Source: an uncultured Psychrobacillus sp. (GTDB lineage: Bacteria; Bacillota; Bacilli; Bacillales_A; Planococcaceae). Taken from it: DNA of 18,478 bases. Every line of letters begins with the position of its first letter. The first letter of the stretch is position 1. Under the pieces are notes generated by a model. It saw only the letters and a program-made list of their open reading frames with translations. It was not told the DNA's origin and searched no databases. Location of the stretch: positions 1-18,478 of the forward strand of contig CAKQHO010000063.1 in NCBI GenBank assembly GCA_934234185.1, written 5' to 3'. The translations under genes and the position numbers were made by a program. Shown here piece by piece: positions 6,704 through 14,141 of the stretch.

Positions 6704-8494
6704 ATGAACGAATTAATCCAACAAAAATGTGCTATACTACCTGACCAGCCTGGCTGCTATCTTATGAAGGACAGACAGGGAACAATTATCTATGTCGGGA
6801 AAGCTAAGGTATTAAAAAACCGAGTACGTTCCTACTTTACCGGTTCACATGATGGGAAGACCCAAAGATTAGTACAAGAAATTGTTGACTTTGAATATAT
6901 CGTTACGTCGACCGAGCTAGAAGCACTTATTTTAGAGCTTCATCTCATAAAAAAACATGACCCTAAATATAACATCATGCTTAAGGACGACAAAACGTAT
7001 CCATATATAAAAATTACAGGAGAAAAAAATCCAAAGCTTATTATAACAAGACAGGTGAAGAAGGATAAAGGGAAATACTTCGGACCCTATCCAAACGCTC
7101 ATGCCGCTCATGAAACAAAAAAGCTGCTAGACCGTTTATATCCCCTTCGTAAATGTCAAAAGCTTCCCAATCAGGTTTGTCTCTATTATCATATTGGCCA
7201 ATGCCTCGCTCCTTGTGTAAAGGAAATAGAAGAGGATGTCTATGCAGAAATTATTCAAGGAATTACTAGTTTCCTACATGGTGGACATGGCGACGTTAAG
7301 AAGAGCTTAATAGAGAAAATGAATGTCGCAGCTGAAAGCTTAGAATTTGAAAGAGCTAAAGAATATCGTGACCAAATTGCCCATATTGACCAAGTAATGG
7401 AAAAGCAAAAGATGACGATGAATGACTTTACTAATCGCGATATTTTTGGCTACAAGGTTGATAAAGGATGGATGTGTGTTCAGGTATTCTTTATTAGACA
7501 AGGCAAACTAATAGAAAGAGACGTTTCTCTTTTCCCGCTTTACAGAGATCCGGAGGAAGAGTTTCTAACTTTCTTAGGACAATTTTATGCAAAGCCAGAG
7601 CATATCAAACCAAGAGAAATTTATGTTCCGAATACGACAGATATAGAGCTCGCTACCGAGTTATTACAGATGAAGGTTATTATCCCACAAAAGGGTACGA
7701 AGAAAAATTTGGTAGACTTAGCCCAGAAAAATGCAGAAATTGCTTTATCAGAGAAATTTCATTTAATTGAAAGACAGGAAGAGCGTACGATTGGTGCAGT
7801 AGAAGAGTTAGGGAAGTTGATGGGCATTGCTGCTCCTAAGCGAATTGAAGCATTCGATAACTCCCATATTCACGGTACTGATGCTGTCTCTGCTATGGTA
7901 GTTTTTGTAGATGGAAGAGCGTACAAAAAGGATTACCGAAAATATAAAACACGTACTGCTGCTAAACATGATGACTATGGGGCAATGCGCGAGGTTGTAA
8001 GAAGAAGGTATATAAGAGTATTAAAAGATAACCTCCCGCTTCCTGACTTGATCATTATTGATGGAGGGAAGGGTCAAATTGAAGCCGCAAGGGAAATCAT
8101 AGAGGATGAATTAGGCCTTGATATACCCATTGCAGGACTTGCGAAGGATGGGAAACATCAAACCTCATCCCTTTTATATGGGAATCCAACTTCTATAATT
8201 CCGATGAAACGCACAAGCGAAGCATTTTATTTGCTCCAGCGTATTCAGGATGAGGTGCATAGATTTGCTATCACCTTCCATAGACAGCAGCGTGGAAAGA
8301 ACGCTATTGCCTCTTCTCTAGATGGGATTGAAGGAGTAGGACCTACTCGCAAAAAGCTATTGCTTAAGCATTTTGGTTCCTTGAAGCGAATGCAGGCTGC
8401 AACTAAAGAAGAGTTTATGGAGGCTGGAATGCCTTCTAAGCTGTCAGAACTATTGGTGGAGCATTTTCAAAAAAGTTCCTTGTCTTCCGAATAA
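6704..8494 (+). CDS. uvrC: Excinuclease ABC subunit UvrC
   Basis: This 596-residue subunit makes both incisions of nucleotide excision repair on DNA bound by UvrB. The GIY-YIG nuclease domain is at the N-terminus: PGCYLMKDRQGTIIYVGKAK at 16-35, with Tyr30 and Arg40 in catalytic positions, and a metal-binding Glu in STELEALI near 78. The region LEFERAKEYRDQI (near 210) is the UVR motif that contacts UvrB. The C-terminal half carries the RNase H-like nuclease (AFDNSHIHGTDAVSAMVVF, then IIIDGGKGQ) and helix-hairpin-helix motifs (IEGVGPTRKKLLLKHFGS). It is full length. AAAGGTGAT precedes ATG 6704. Read-through from trxA may supply its transcription, since I see no clear promoter. Confidence 0.97.
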   Translation: MNELIQQKCAILPDQPGCYLMKDRQGTIIYVGKAKVLKNRVRSYFTGSHDGKTQRLVQEIVDFEYIVTSTELEALILELHLIKKHDPKYNIMLKDDKTYPYIKITGEKNPKLIITRQVKKDKGKYFGPYPNAHAAHETKKLLDRLYPLRKCQKLPNQVCLYYHIGQCLAPCVKEIEEDVYAEIIQGITSFLHGGHGDVKKSLIEKMNVAAESLEFERAKEYRDQIAHIDQVMEKQKMTMNDFTNRDIFGYKVDKGWMCVQVFFIRQGKLIERDVSLFPLYRDPEEEFLTFLGQFYAKPEHIKPREIYVPNTTDIELATELLQMKVIIPQKGTKKNLVDLAQKNAEIALSEKFHLIERQEERTIGAVEELGKLMGIAAPKRIEAFDNSHIHGTDAVSAMVVFVDGRAYKKDYRKYKTRTAAKHDDYGAMREVVRRRYIRVLKDNLPLPDLIIIDGGKGQIEAAREIIEDELGLDIPIAGLAKDGKHQTSSLLYGNPTSIIPMKRTSEAFYLLQRIQDEVHRFAITFHRQQRGKNAIASSLDGIEGVGPTRKKLLLKHFGSLKRMQAATKEEFMEAGMPSKLSELLVEHFQKSSLSSE

Positions 8495-8540
8495 TACTGT
8501 GTTATCTTTTAACTAATTTAATATTCACTTTTTCAGTGAA

Positions 8541-8772
8541 GATAGAGGTGCGAGTCAACAAGAGTACTCTACAGGAGGATGAAAAGATCCGTGGAATGTA
8601 GAGAAAAGGGTTGTTCGCCGAAATATAGAAAAGCTTTTCCTTCTCTATATTGGTCCTGCGTTTAAGAAATGCAGGATTGTCAGAATATATATTCTGGAGG
8701 GCTATCTCACATGGACATCTTTTTGACCGTGTATGAGAGTTAGCTTTTCACAATTTGTGAAAAGCTTTTTTT
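8541..8772 (+). promoter_or_regulatory. Lysine riboswitch (L-box) of lysC
   Basis: The aptamer (8541-8708) has the conserved lysine-box blocks: GATAGAGGTGCG at the start, an AAGAGTA segment, AGGAGGATGAAAAG, GTTGTTCGCCGAA and a final GGAGGGCTATCTC. P1 is formed by GATAG (8541-8545) with CTATC (8702-8706). The antiterminator pairs GCTA (8701-8704) and TCTCA (8705-8709) with TAGC (8741-8744) and TGAGA (8734-8738), so it competes both with P1 and with the terminator that follows. With lysine bound, P1 forms and transcription ends. No convincing promoter is seen in the short gap after uvrC; a hairpin TTCACT/AGTGAA (8524-8540) precedes P1. Confidence 0.95.
8742..8772 (+). terminator. Riboswitch terminator upstream of lysC
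   Basis: AGCTTTTCAC (8742-8751) pairs with GTGAAAAGCT (8757-8766) across a five-base loop, and seven T (8766-8772) follow. Its left arm shares 8742-8744 with the antiterminator. Confidence 0.93.
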
Positions 8773-8842
8773 ATTCCCAACAGAGAATCAGGTAAGAACC
8801 TGACATGACTTAGTCATATAGAAAAAAGGGAGATGAAATAAC

Positions 8843-10060
8843 GTGGGTAAAATTGTCATGAAGTTTGGTGGAACATCTGTAGGTTCTGTTGAAAAGATTG
8901 CAAATGTAGCAAAAAAAGTCCAAAGAGAAAGTGAAAATGGTCATCAGATTGTTGTGGTCGTGTCAGCGATGGGGAAAACAACAGATGATTTAGAAAAGTT
9001 AGCGGCAGAGATTACCGACGCACCCACTAAAAGAGAGATGGACATGCTTCTCACTACCGGTGAACAGGTTACGATGTCATTGTTAGCAATCCAATTAAAT
9101 GCGCTAGGTGTCAACGCAATCTCATTAACAGGATGGCAAGCAGGAATTCAGACGGACCATGTACATAGGAATGCTAGAATTAAAAAGTTAGATCCAACAA
9201 AGATAAACTCCTATTTATCAGAAAATCAGGTAGTAATAGTAGCAGGGTTTCAAGGGGTGGCTAATGATTCTGAGGTCACGACTCTCGGAAGAGGGGGATC
9301 TGATACAACTGCTGTAGCTATTGCTGTTGCCATTGAAGCGGAAATATGTGACATCTATACAGATGTAAATGGTGTATATACATCTGATCCTAGGTACGTG
9401 AAGGGTGCCAGAAAGCTAAAGCAGCTCGAGTATGATGAAATGTTAGAGCTTGCTAACTTAGGAGCTGGTGTGCTTCATCCAAGAGCAGTAGAATTTGCAA
9501 AAAACTATAAAATACCATTGAGGGTCCGTTCTAGCTTTAACGACGAAGAGGGTACCATTTTAAAGGAGGAAGTAGATGTGGAAAAAAATCTAGTAGTTCG
9601 AGGAGTAGCTTTCGAATCCGATATAGTACGTCTAACCATAGAATATGATATCCCATTCAATGGTTCATTGGCATCTATTTTTACTACCTTGGCAAATAAT
9701 CATATCAATGTGGATATTATCGTTCAATCCATTGTTGGAGATGTCAAGCCTGCCGTGTCCTTTTCGATTAAAAAAGAATCCCTTGCGGAAGCAATTTCCG
9801 TATTAGAGTCCCACAAGGAGCAGCTAGGTTTTACATTCGCGGATTTTGAAGTGGGTTTATCAAAAGTATCCATCGTAGGCTCAGGGATGGTCTCTAACCC
9901 TGGTGTTGCAGCGCAAATGTTTGATCGTTTGAGAAAAGAGAATATACCAGTTAAAATGGTCAGCACTTCTGAAATAAAAGTATCTGTCGTAGTACCTCAG
10001 GTTAATATGATTCAAGCTGCAAACGCCTTGCATGAAGAATTCGATCTAGAAATCGACTAA
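8843..10060 (+). CDS. lysC: Lysine-regulated aspartokinase
   Basis: This 405-residue enzyme phosphorylates aspartate, the first step toward lysine, threonine, methionine and, through dipicolinate, spores. The kinase domain begins MGKIVMKFGGTSVGS and includes TTGEQVTMSLLAI, GRGGSDTTAVAIA and the DIYTDVNGVYTSDPR loop. The C-terminal ~160 residues hold two ACT regulatory domains (LASIFTTLANNHINVDII, then KVSIVGSGM). The start is GTG 8843 with GGGAGA upstream. The lysine riboswitch in front and the B. subtilis gene order identify it as the lysine-responsive aspartokinase II type. It has an internal start for a beta subunit, listed separately. It faces yslB across a shared terminator. Confidence 0.96.
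   Translation: MGKIVMKFGGTSVGSVEKIANVAKKVQRESENGHQIVVVVSAMGKTTDDLEKLAAEITDAPTKREMDMLLTTGEQVTMSLLAIQLNALGVNAISLTGWQAGIQTDHVHRNARIKKLDPTKINSYLSENQVVIVAGFQGVANDSEVTTLGRGGSDTTAVAIAVAIEAEICDIYTDVNGVYTSDPRYVKGARKLKQLEYDEMLELANLGAGVLHPRAVEFAKNYKIPLRVRSSFNDEEGTILKEEVDVEKNLVVRGVAFESDIVRLTIEYDIPFNGSLASIFTTLANNHINVDIIVQSIVGDVKPAVSFSIKKESLAEAISVLESHKEQLGFTFADFEVGLSKVSIVGSGMVSNPGVAAQMFDRLRKENIPVKMVSTSEIKVSVVVPQVNMIQAANALHEEFDLEID
9578..10060 (+). CDS. lysC: Aspartokinase beta subunit from internal start in lysC
   Basis: A consensus ribosome-binding site AAGGAGG at 9563-9569 lies eight bases before an in-frame GTG at 9578, codon 246 of lysC. Starting here gives a 160-residue protein that contains only the two ACT regulatory domains. 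B. subtilis aspartokinase II is known to make a beta subunit of this kind from an internal start in the same gene, so the arrangement is probably conserved. An overlapping ATG at 9576 is out of frame and hits a stop after five codons. Confidence 0.7.
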   Translation: MEKNLVVRGVAFESDIVRLTIEYDIPFNGSLASIFTTLANNHINVDIIVQSIVGDVKPAVSFSIKKESLAEAISVLESHKEQLGFTFADFEVGLSKVSIVGSGMVSNPGVAAQMFDRLRKENIPVKMVSTSEIKVSVVVPQVNMIQAANALHEEFDLEID

Positions 10061-10094
10061 AAAGGTCTAAAATATTATAACTTAAAAAAACATA

Positions 10095-10128
10095 AGCCAA
10101 ACTCTTTATAGAGTCTGGCTACTTTTTT
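10095..10128. terminator. Shared terminator between lysC and yslB
   Basis: AGCCA plus ACTC (10095-10104) pair with GAGT plus TGGCT (10111-10120) around one mismatch, with T on the right and A (10084-10090) on the left. It can therefore serve transcripts from both directions. Confidence 0.8.
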
Positions 10129-10129
10129 G

Positions 10130-10540
10130 TTATTTACTTTTAATATCCCATTTAATAAGAAAAGAGACAATTCCTTTCTTTTTTGTACTCTCGTCATAGC
10201 ACTCCGTCAAATAGCCTTCTATTTTTTGATGCTGCTCTGCAAGAAAGCCAGCCTCTAATCGGTGGCAGCGGTTCGTGCCGCTCTGAGGGGTATTATACGT
10301 ATGTAAAATATAGGACGAGGAATCCTTTGTGGACTTTTCCAGCTCTAATCTACCCCAACCTGCTTCGTGAAAGAATGAGATTGCCTCTTCCATTGAATAG
10401 AGGGGAAATTTTCGAGCAAGATCCTTTCCAGCCCAATATAAAATATCTCTTTCGTGTTTCCCAAGAATGGAAGTAAGTACATGATCTCTAAGTAGTTCAT
10501 ACCCAAAGGCAGGAACCTGTGACTCTTCTCTTTCACTCAT
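10130..10540 (-). CDS. yslB: YslB family protein (DUF2507)
   Basis: This 136-residue soluble protein lies on the minus strand between lysC and sdhC, the same position as B. subtilis yslB. Conserved features of the DUF2507 family are FGYELLRDHVLTSILG, ILYWAGKDLARKFPL, FFHEAGWGRLELE, RLEAGFLAEQ and the C-terminal IKWDIKS. The fold is related to the 4VR/V4R small-molecule-binding domain, but its role is not known to me. I start at ATG 10540 because GCAGGG stands a suitable distance upstream on the minus strand; an in-frame TTG at 10558 adds six residues and has no ribosome-binding site. Confidence 0.88.
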   Translation of the reverse strand: MSEREESQVPAFGYELLRDHVLTSILGKHERDILYWAGKDLARKFPLYSMEEAISFFHEAGWGRLELEKSTKDSSSYILHTYNTPQSGTNRCHRLEAGFLAEQHQKIEGYLTECYDESTKKKGIVSFLIKWDIKSK

Positions 10541-10583
10541 ATGCAACCCTGCTTTCAAAACAATTTAACAAAACTTCTAATCT

Positions 10584-10612
10584 ATTTTAGCATAAATGGT
10601 TTTTCGTGTGAT
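10584..10612 (-). promoter_or_regulatory. Likely SigA promoter of yslB
   Basis: On the minus strand ATCACA (10607-10612) and TAAAAT (10584-10589) are separated by 17 bp, and the -10 is preceded by TGC, an extended -10. It lies 44 bases upstream of the chosen yslB start. The -35 match is 4 of 6. Confidence 0.5.
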
Positions 10613-10691
10613 AAGGAATACTTTGTGAAAAAAGAAACAATTTGCTATAGAGGAATGAAAGTCAAAGAAGGAGAAAAAGGGGAAAGATACC

Positions 10692-10720
10692 TTGACGCTC
10701 AAAAATGTTGAGAGTACAAT
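10692..10720 (+). promoter_or_regulatory. SigA promoter of sdhCAB
   Basis: TTGACG (10692-10697) and TACAAT (10715-10720) are 17 bp apart, each one base from consensus. Transcription would start near 10727, leaving about 100 bases of leader before sdhC. The spacer holds a perfect inverted repeat, CTCAA and TTGAG around five bases (10698-10712). Confidence 0.85.
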
Positions 10721-10752
10721 GGATATGTCATAAATTCGTAACATGAAGATGT

Positions 10753-10802
10753 GAACAAAACGAGATTCAATTATTCTAGCAGAATAATAAATCCTTTTGT
10801 TC
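10753..10802 (+). promoter_or_regulatory. Long stem-loop in the sdhC 5'-UTR
   Basis: GAACAAAA (10753-10760) pairs with TTTTGTTC (10795-10802), GATT (10764-10767) with AATC (10790-10793), and ATTATTCT (10770-10777) with AGAATAAT (10781-10788) around a three-base loop. About 20 bp of pairing ends 11 bases before the sdhC ribosome-binding site. No T run follows, so it is not a normal terminator; an mRNA stability or regulatory role is inference. Confidence 0.65.
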
Positions 10803-10829
10803 TATGTCAATTTGAGGGGGGTTACTGTT

Positions 10830-11441
10830 TTGTCAAAAGATCGCGAATTTTACATGCGTCGATTGCATTCCCTACTTGGGATCGTTCCAGTAGGATTATT
10901 CTTGGCGCAACATTTAGTAGTAAACCATTTTGCTACACGAGGAGAAGAGGCATTTAATAATGCTTCACATTTCATGGAGAGCCTTCCATTTAGATTAATG
11001 CTGGAAATCTTTGTGATTTACATTCCATTGTTATTCCATGCATTCTATGGTATCTATATTGCATTTACTGTTAAGTATAATCCAAATAGATATGGCACTT
11101 TCAGAAACTGGTTATTTATTTTCCAACGTTTTACTGGTATCTTCCTTGTAGTATTTATCGCATGGCATGTATTCGAAACTCGTTTCCAAGCTGCAATTGG
11201 TGCAAAGGAAGTTAACTTTAACATGATGGAAGAGATTTTGTCTAACCCATGGATGTTGGGCTTCTATATTGTTGGGGTTATTTCTGCAACATTCCACTTA
11301 GCAAACGGAATCTGGTCATTCCTTGTAAGCTGGGGTATTACACAATCTCCAAAATCACAAAGAATTGCAACTTACGTTACTTTAGTAATCTTCTTAGCGT
11401 TATCTGTAGTTGGTGTACAAGCACTTCTAGCATTCGTATAA
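10830..11441 (+). CDS. sdhC: Succinate dehydrogenase cytochrome b558 subunit
   Basis: This 203-residue membrane anchor has five transmembrane helices and holds two haems b, passing electrons from SdhB to menaquinone. The haem ligands known from B. subtilis SdhC (His28, His70, His113, His155) are found here at His28, His70, His113 and His156, which supports the chosen start. That start is TTG 10830, eight bases after GAGGGGGG (10814-10821); a TTG at 10797 would add 11 residues. The region SKDREFYMRRLHSLLG is typical. It opens the sdhCAB operon; sdhA follows after 47 bases. Confidence 0.95.
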   Translation: MSKDREFYMRRLHSLLGIVPVGLFLAQHLVVNHFATRGEEAFNNASHFMESLPFRLMLEIFVIYIPLLFHAFYGIYIAFTVKYNPNRYGTFRNWLFIFQRFTGIFLVVFIAWHVFETRFQAAIGAKEVNFNMMEEILSNPWMLGFYIVGVISATFHLANGIWSFLVSWGITQSPKSQRIATYVTLVIFLALSVVGVQALLAFV

Positions 11442-11488
11442 GAACCTTCTACACCGTAAGCTACTTAATATTTGAGGAGTGAGATAGA

Positions 11489-13249
11489 ATGGCAAAGAAT
11501 AAACTTATCGTTGTTGGTGGAGGTCTAGCAGGACTGATGGCAACAATGAAGGCTGCCGAAGAAGGTACGCCAGTAGATCTATTTTCATTAGTTCCCGTAA
11601 AACGCTCACACTCTGTTTGTGCACAAGGCGGTATTAACGGGGCAGTAAATACAAAAGGTGAAGGAGATTCCCCAGCAGTTCACTTAGATGATACTGTTTA
11701 TGGTGGTGACTTCTTAGCTAACCAACCTCCAGTTAAAGCAATGACTGATGCTGCTCCTGGAATCATTCACTTATTCGACCGTATGGGAGTTATGTTCAAC
11801 CGTACTCCAGAAGGTCTTTTAGACTTCCGTCGTTTTGGCGGTACACTTCATCACCGTACAGCTTTCTCTGGTGCAACTACTGGGCAACAATTACTTTATG
11901 CACTAGATGAGCAAGTACGTCGTTACGAGGTAGAAGGCTTAGTAACAAAATACGAAGGATGGGAATTTTTGGGTATTATCAAAGATCAAAACGGTCACTG
12001 CCGTGGTATTAAGGCTCAAAACCTTCAATCTATGGAAATCCGTGCGTTCCGTTCAGATGCTGTTATCTTAGCAACTGGTGGACCTGGAATAATCTTTGGT
12101 AAAACTACAAACTCCATTATCAACACTGGTTCTGCAGCAAGTATTGTATATCAACAGGGTGCATATTATGCAAATGGGGAATTCATTCAAATTCATCCAA
12201 CAGCAATCCCAGGAGATGACAAGCTTCGTCTAATGTCAGAATCTGCTCGTGGAGAAGGTGGCCGTATTTGGACATATAAAGACGGTAAGCCTTGGTACTT
12301 CTTAGAAGAAAAATATCCTGCATACGGTAACCTAGTTCCACGTGATATCGCAACTCGTGAAATTTTCGATGTATGTGTTAATCAAAAACTTGGTATCAAC
12401 GGAGAAAACATGGTTTATTTAGATCTTTCCCACAAAGATCCACATGAACTAGATGTTAAACTTGGTGGTATTATCGAAATTTATGAGAAATTTACTGGCG
12501 ATGACCCACGTAAAGTTCCAATGAAAATCTTCCCAGCAGTTCACTATTCAATGGGCGGATTATGGGTTGACTATGACCAAATGACAAATATCCCTGGGCT
12601 ATTTGCAGCTGGTGAATGTGATTATTCTCAACATGGTGCAAACCGTTTAGGAGCTAACTCATTGCTTTCAGCAGTATTTGGCGGAAGTGTTGCAGGTCCA
12701 AATGCAGTGAAATACATGAAAAACATGGATACTCATGCTGACGATTTAGATGCTTCTATTTACGAAGAGGCAGTGAAAGAAGAGCAAGAGAAATGGGATG
12801 CTACACTTGCAATGCGTGGTACTGAGAATGCTTACCTACTTCACAAGGAACTAGGCGAGTGGATGACAGACAACGTAACTGTAGTACGTTATAACGACAA
12901 GCTAGAGGCTACTGACAAAAAAATTCAAGAGCTTCTTGAAAGATACCAAAACATTAACATGGATGATACGCAACGTTGGTCTAACCAAGGCGCATCGTTT
13001 ACACGTCAACTGAAAAATATGTTATACTTAGCACGCGTAATTACGTTAGGTGCATTGAATCGTAACGAAAGCCGTGGAGCTCATTACAAACCAGATTTCC
13101 CTGAACGTAATGATGAAGAATTTATGAAAACTACTATGGCTAAATTTGATCCAACAACCGGAGCGCCTATTTTCCATTATGAAGATATAGACGTATCGCT
13201 TGTTCCACCACGTAAACGTGACTATTCTTCTAAGAAAGGAGAACATTAA
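11489..13249 (+). CDS. sdhA: Succinate dehydrogenase flavoprotein subunit
   Basis: This 586-residue subunit oxidises succinate to fumarate in the TCA cycle using covalently bound FAD. The N-terminal dinucleotide-binding motif is VVGGGLAGL at 8-16. His41 in KRSHSVCAQGGINGAVN is the expected FAD attachment residue. Further family segments are HHRTAFSGATTGQQLL, FIQIHPTAIPG, MSESARGEGGRIW with the catalytic arginine nearby, FPAVHYSMGGLWVDY and CDYSQHGANRLGANSLLSA. Length and order fit the B. subtilis type of enzyme. The complex sits on the inner face of the membrane with SdhB and SdhC. TGAGGAG precedes ATG 11489. Confidence 0.97.
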   Translation: MAKNKLIVVGGGLAGLMATMKAAEEGTPVDLFSLVPVKRSHSVCAQGGINGAVNTKGEGDSPAVHLDDTVYGGDFLANQPPVKAMTDAAPGIIHLFDRMGVMFNRTPEGLLDFRRFGGTLHHRTAFSGATTGQQLLYALDEQVRRYEVEGLVTKYEGWEFLGIIKDQNGHCRGIKAQNLQSMEIRAFRSDAVILATGGPGIIFGKTTNSIINTGSAASIVYQQGAYYANGEFIQIHPTAIPGDDKLRLMSESARGEGGRIWTYKDGKPWYFLEEKYPAYGNLVPRDIATREIFDVCVNQKLGINGENMVYLDLSHKDPHELDVKLGGIIEIYEKFTGDDPRKVPMKIFPAVHYSMGGLWVDYDQMTNIPGLFAAGECDYSQHGANRLGANSLLSAVFGGSVAGPNAVKYMKNMDTHADDLDASIYEEAVKEEQEKWDATLAMRGTENAYLLHKELGEWMTDNVTVVRYNDKLEATDKKIQELLERYQNINMDDTQRWSNQGASFTRQLKNMLYLARVITLGALNRNESRGAHYKPDFPERNDEEFMKTTMAKFDPTTGAPIFHYEDIDVSLVPPRKRDYSSKKGEH

Positions 13250-13251
13250 TA

Positions 13252-14028
13252 ATGGTAACAGCTACGGAAACAAAAAAAGTACAGCTTGAAATTTTCCGTC
13301 AAGATACTCCTGAATCTAAACCATATTGGGAAAAATTCGAAGTAAACTGGCGTCCAAATATGAACGTTATTTCCGCTTTAATGGAAATTCGTAACAATCC
13401 TGTAAACGTAGAAGGAAAAGCAACTGCACCTGTGACTTGGGACATGAACTGTCTGGAAGAGGTGTGTGGAGCATGTTCAATGGTTATCAATGGTCGTCCA
13501 CGTCAATCATGTTCAACACTTATTGATCAATTGACTCAGCCGATTAAATTAGAGCCAATGAGCACTTTCCCGGTAGTACGTGACCTTCAAATTGATAGAA
13601 GCCGTATGTTTGATGCTTTGAAAAAAGTAAAAGCATGGGTACCAATTGATGGTTCTTACGATTTAGGCGAAGGTCCACGTATGCCTGAACGAAAACGTCA
13701 ATGGGCTTACGAATTATCTAAATGTATGACTTGTGGTGTATGCTTAGAGGCTTGTCCAAATGTGAATGATAGCGCTTCGTTCATCGGACCAGCTCCATTA
13801 TCACAAGTACGTTTATTCAACGCGCATCCAACAGGTGCAATGAATAAAGACGAGCGTCTAAACGCAATTATGGGAGACGGTGGCCTAGCTAACTGTGGTA
13901 ACGCACAAAACTGTGTAGTTGCATGTCCAAAAGGTATTCCTTTAACAACTTCTATTGCTGCTTTAAACCGTGATACAACAGTTCAAATGTTTAGAAACTT
14001 CTTCGGAAGCGACAACATGGTTGACTAA
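13252..14028 (+). CDS. sdhB: Succinate dehydrogenase iron-sulfur subunit
   Basis: This 258-residue subunit relays electrons from SdhA to SdhC through three iron-sulfur centres. The cysteines are in place: Cys67, Cys72, Cys75 and Cys87 for the 2Fe-2S cluster, Cys158, Cys161 and Cys164 with Cys225 for the 4Fe-4S cluster, and Cys168, Cys215 and Cys221 for the 3Fe-4S cluster. The assignment of individual cysteines to the last two clusters follows the family pattern. It begins two bases after the sdhA stop, with its ribosome-binding site AAAGGAG inside the end of sdhA, so translation is likely coupled. A terminator follows. Confidence 0.97.
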   Translation: MVTATETKKVQLEIFRQDTPESKPYWEKFEVNWRPNMNVISALMEIRNNPVNVEGKATAPVTWDMNCLEEVCGACSMVINGRPRQSCSTLIDQLTQPIKLEPMSTFPVVRDLQIDRSRMFDALKKVKAWVPIDGSYDLGEGPRMPERKRQWAYELSKCMTCGVCLEACPNVNDSASFIGPAPLSQVRLFNAHPTGAMNKDERLNAIMGDGGLANCGNAQNCVVACPKGIPLTTSIAALNRDTTVQMFRNFFGSDNMVD

Positions 14029-14041
14029 TAAATCCAAAAAG

Positions 14042-14076
14042 ACTGCGTAGAATAAAAAATTCTATGCAGTTTTTTT
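14042..14076 (+). terminator. Rho-independent terminator of sdhCAB
   Basis: ACTGCGTAGAAT (14042-14053) pairs with ATTCTATGCAGT (14059-14070) over 12 bp with one wobble and a loop of A, followed by T to 14076. Confidence 0.92.
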
Positions 14077-14083
14077 ATTTCTT

Positions 14084-14092
14084 TGTTACAAT
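14084..14092 (+). promoter_or_regulatory. Extended -10 promoter of ysmA
   Basis: TGT directly before TACAAT (14087-14092) gives an extended -10 element. No -35 element is evident because the sdh terminator occupies that place. Transcription would start near 14099, inside the FadR-like box. Confidence 0.5.
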
Positions 14093-14096
14093 AATA

Positions 14097-14114
14097 AAAA
14101 TGAATAATCATTCA
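14097..14114 (+). promoter_or_regulatory. FadR-like operator at ysmA
   Basis: AAAATGAATAATCATTCA matches the FadR consensus TGAATGAMTANTCATTCA at 16 of 18 positions, with a perfect right half and centre. It covers the expected transcription start of the thioesterase gene, a position where a bound repressor would act. Confidence 0.62.
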
Positions 14115-14141
14115 GTTTTATGACAAAGAAAAGGGGTAATA

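Noticed and set aside
8495..8540. Promoter for the lysine riboswitch
   Set aside because: TTTAAT/TAATAT-like -10 elements exist, but no acceptable -35 stands at the right distance, so I do not call one.
10655..10711. 18-codon frame upstream of sdhC
   Set aside because: It runs through the -35 element of the sdh promoter, so it would not be on the sdh transcript, and it has only a short AGG before the ATG.
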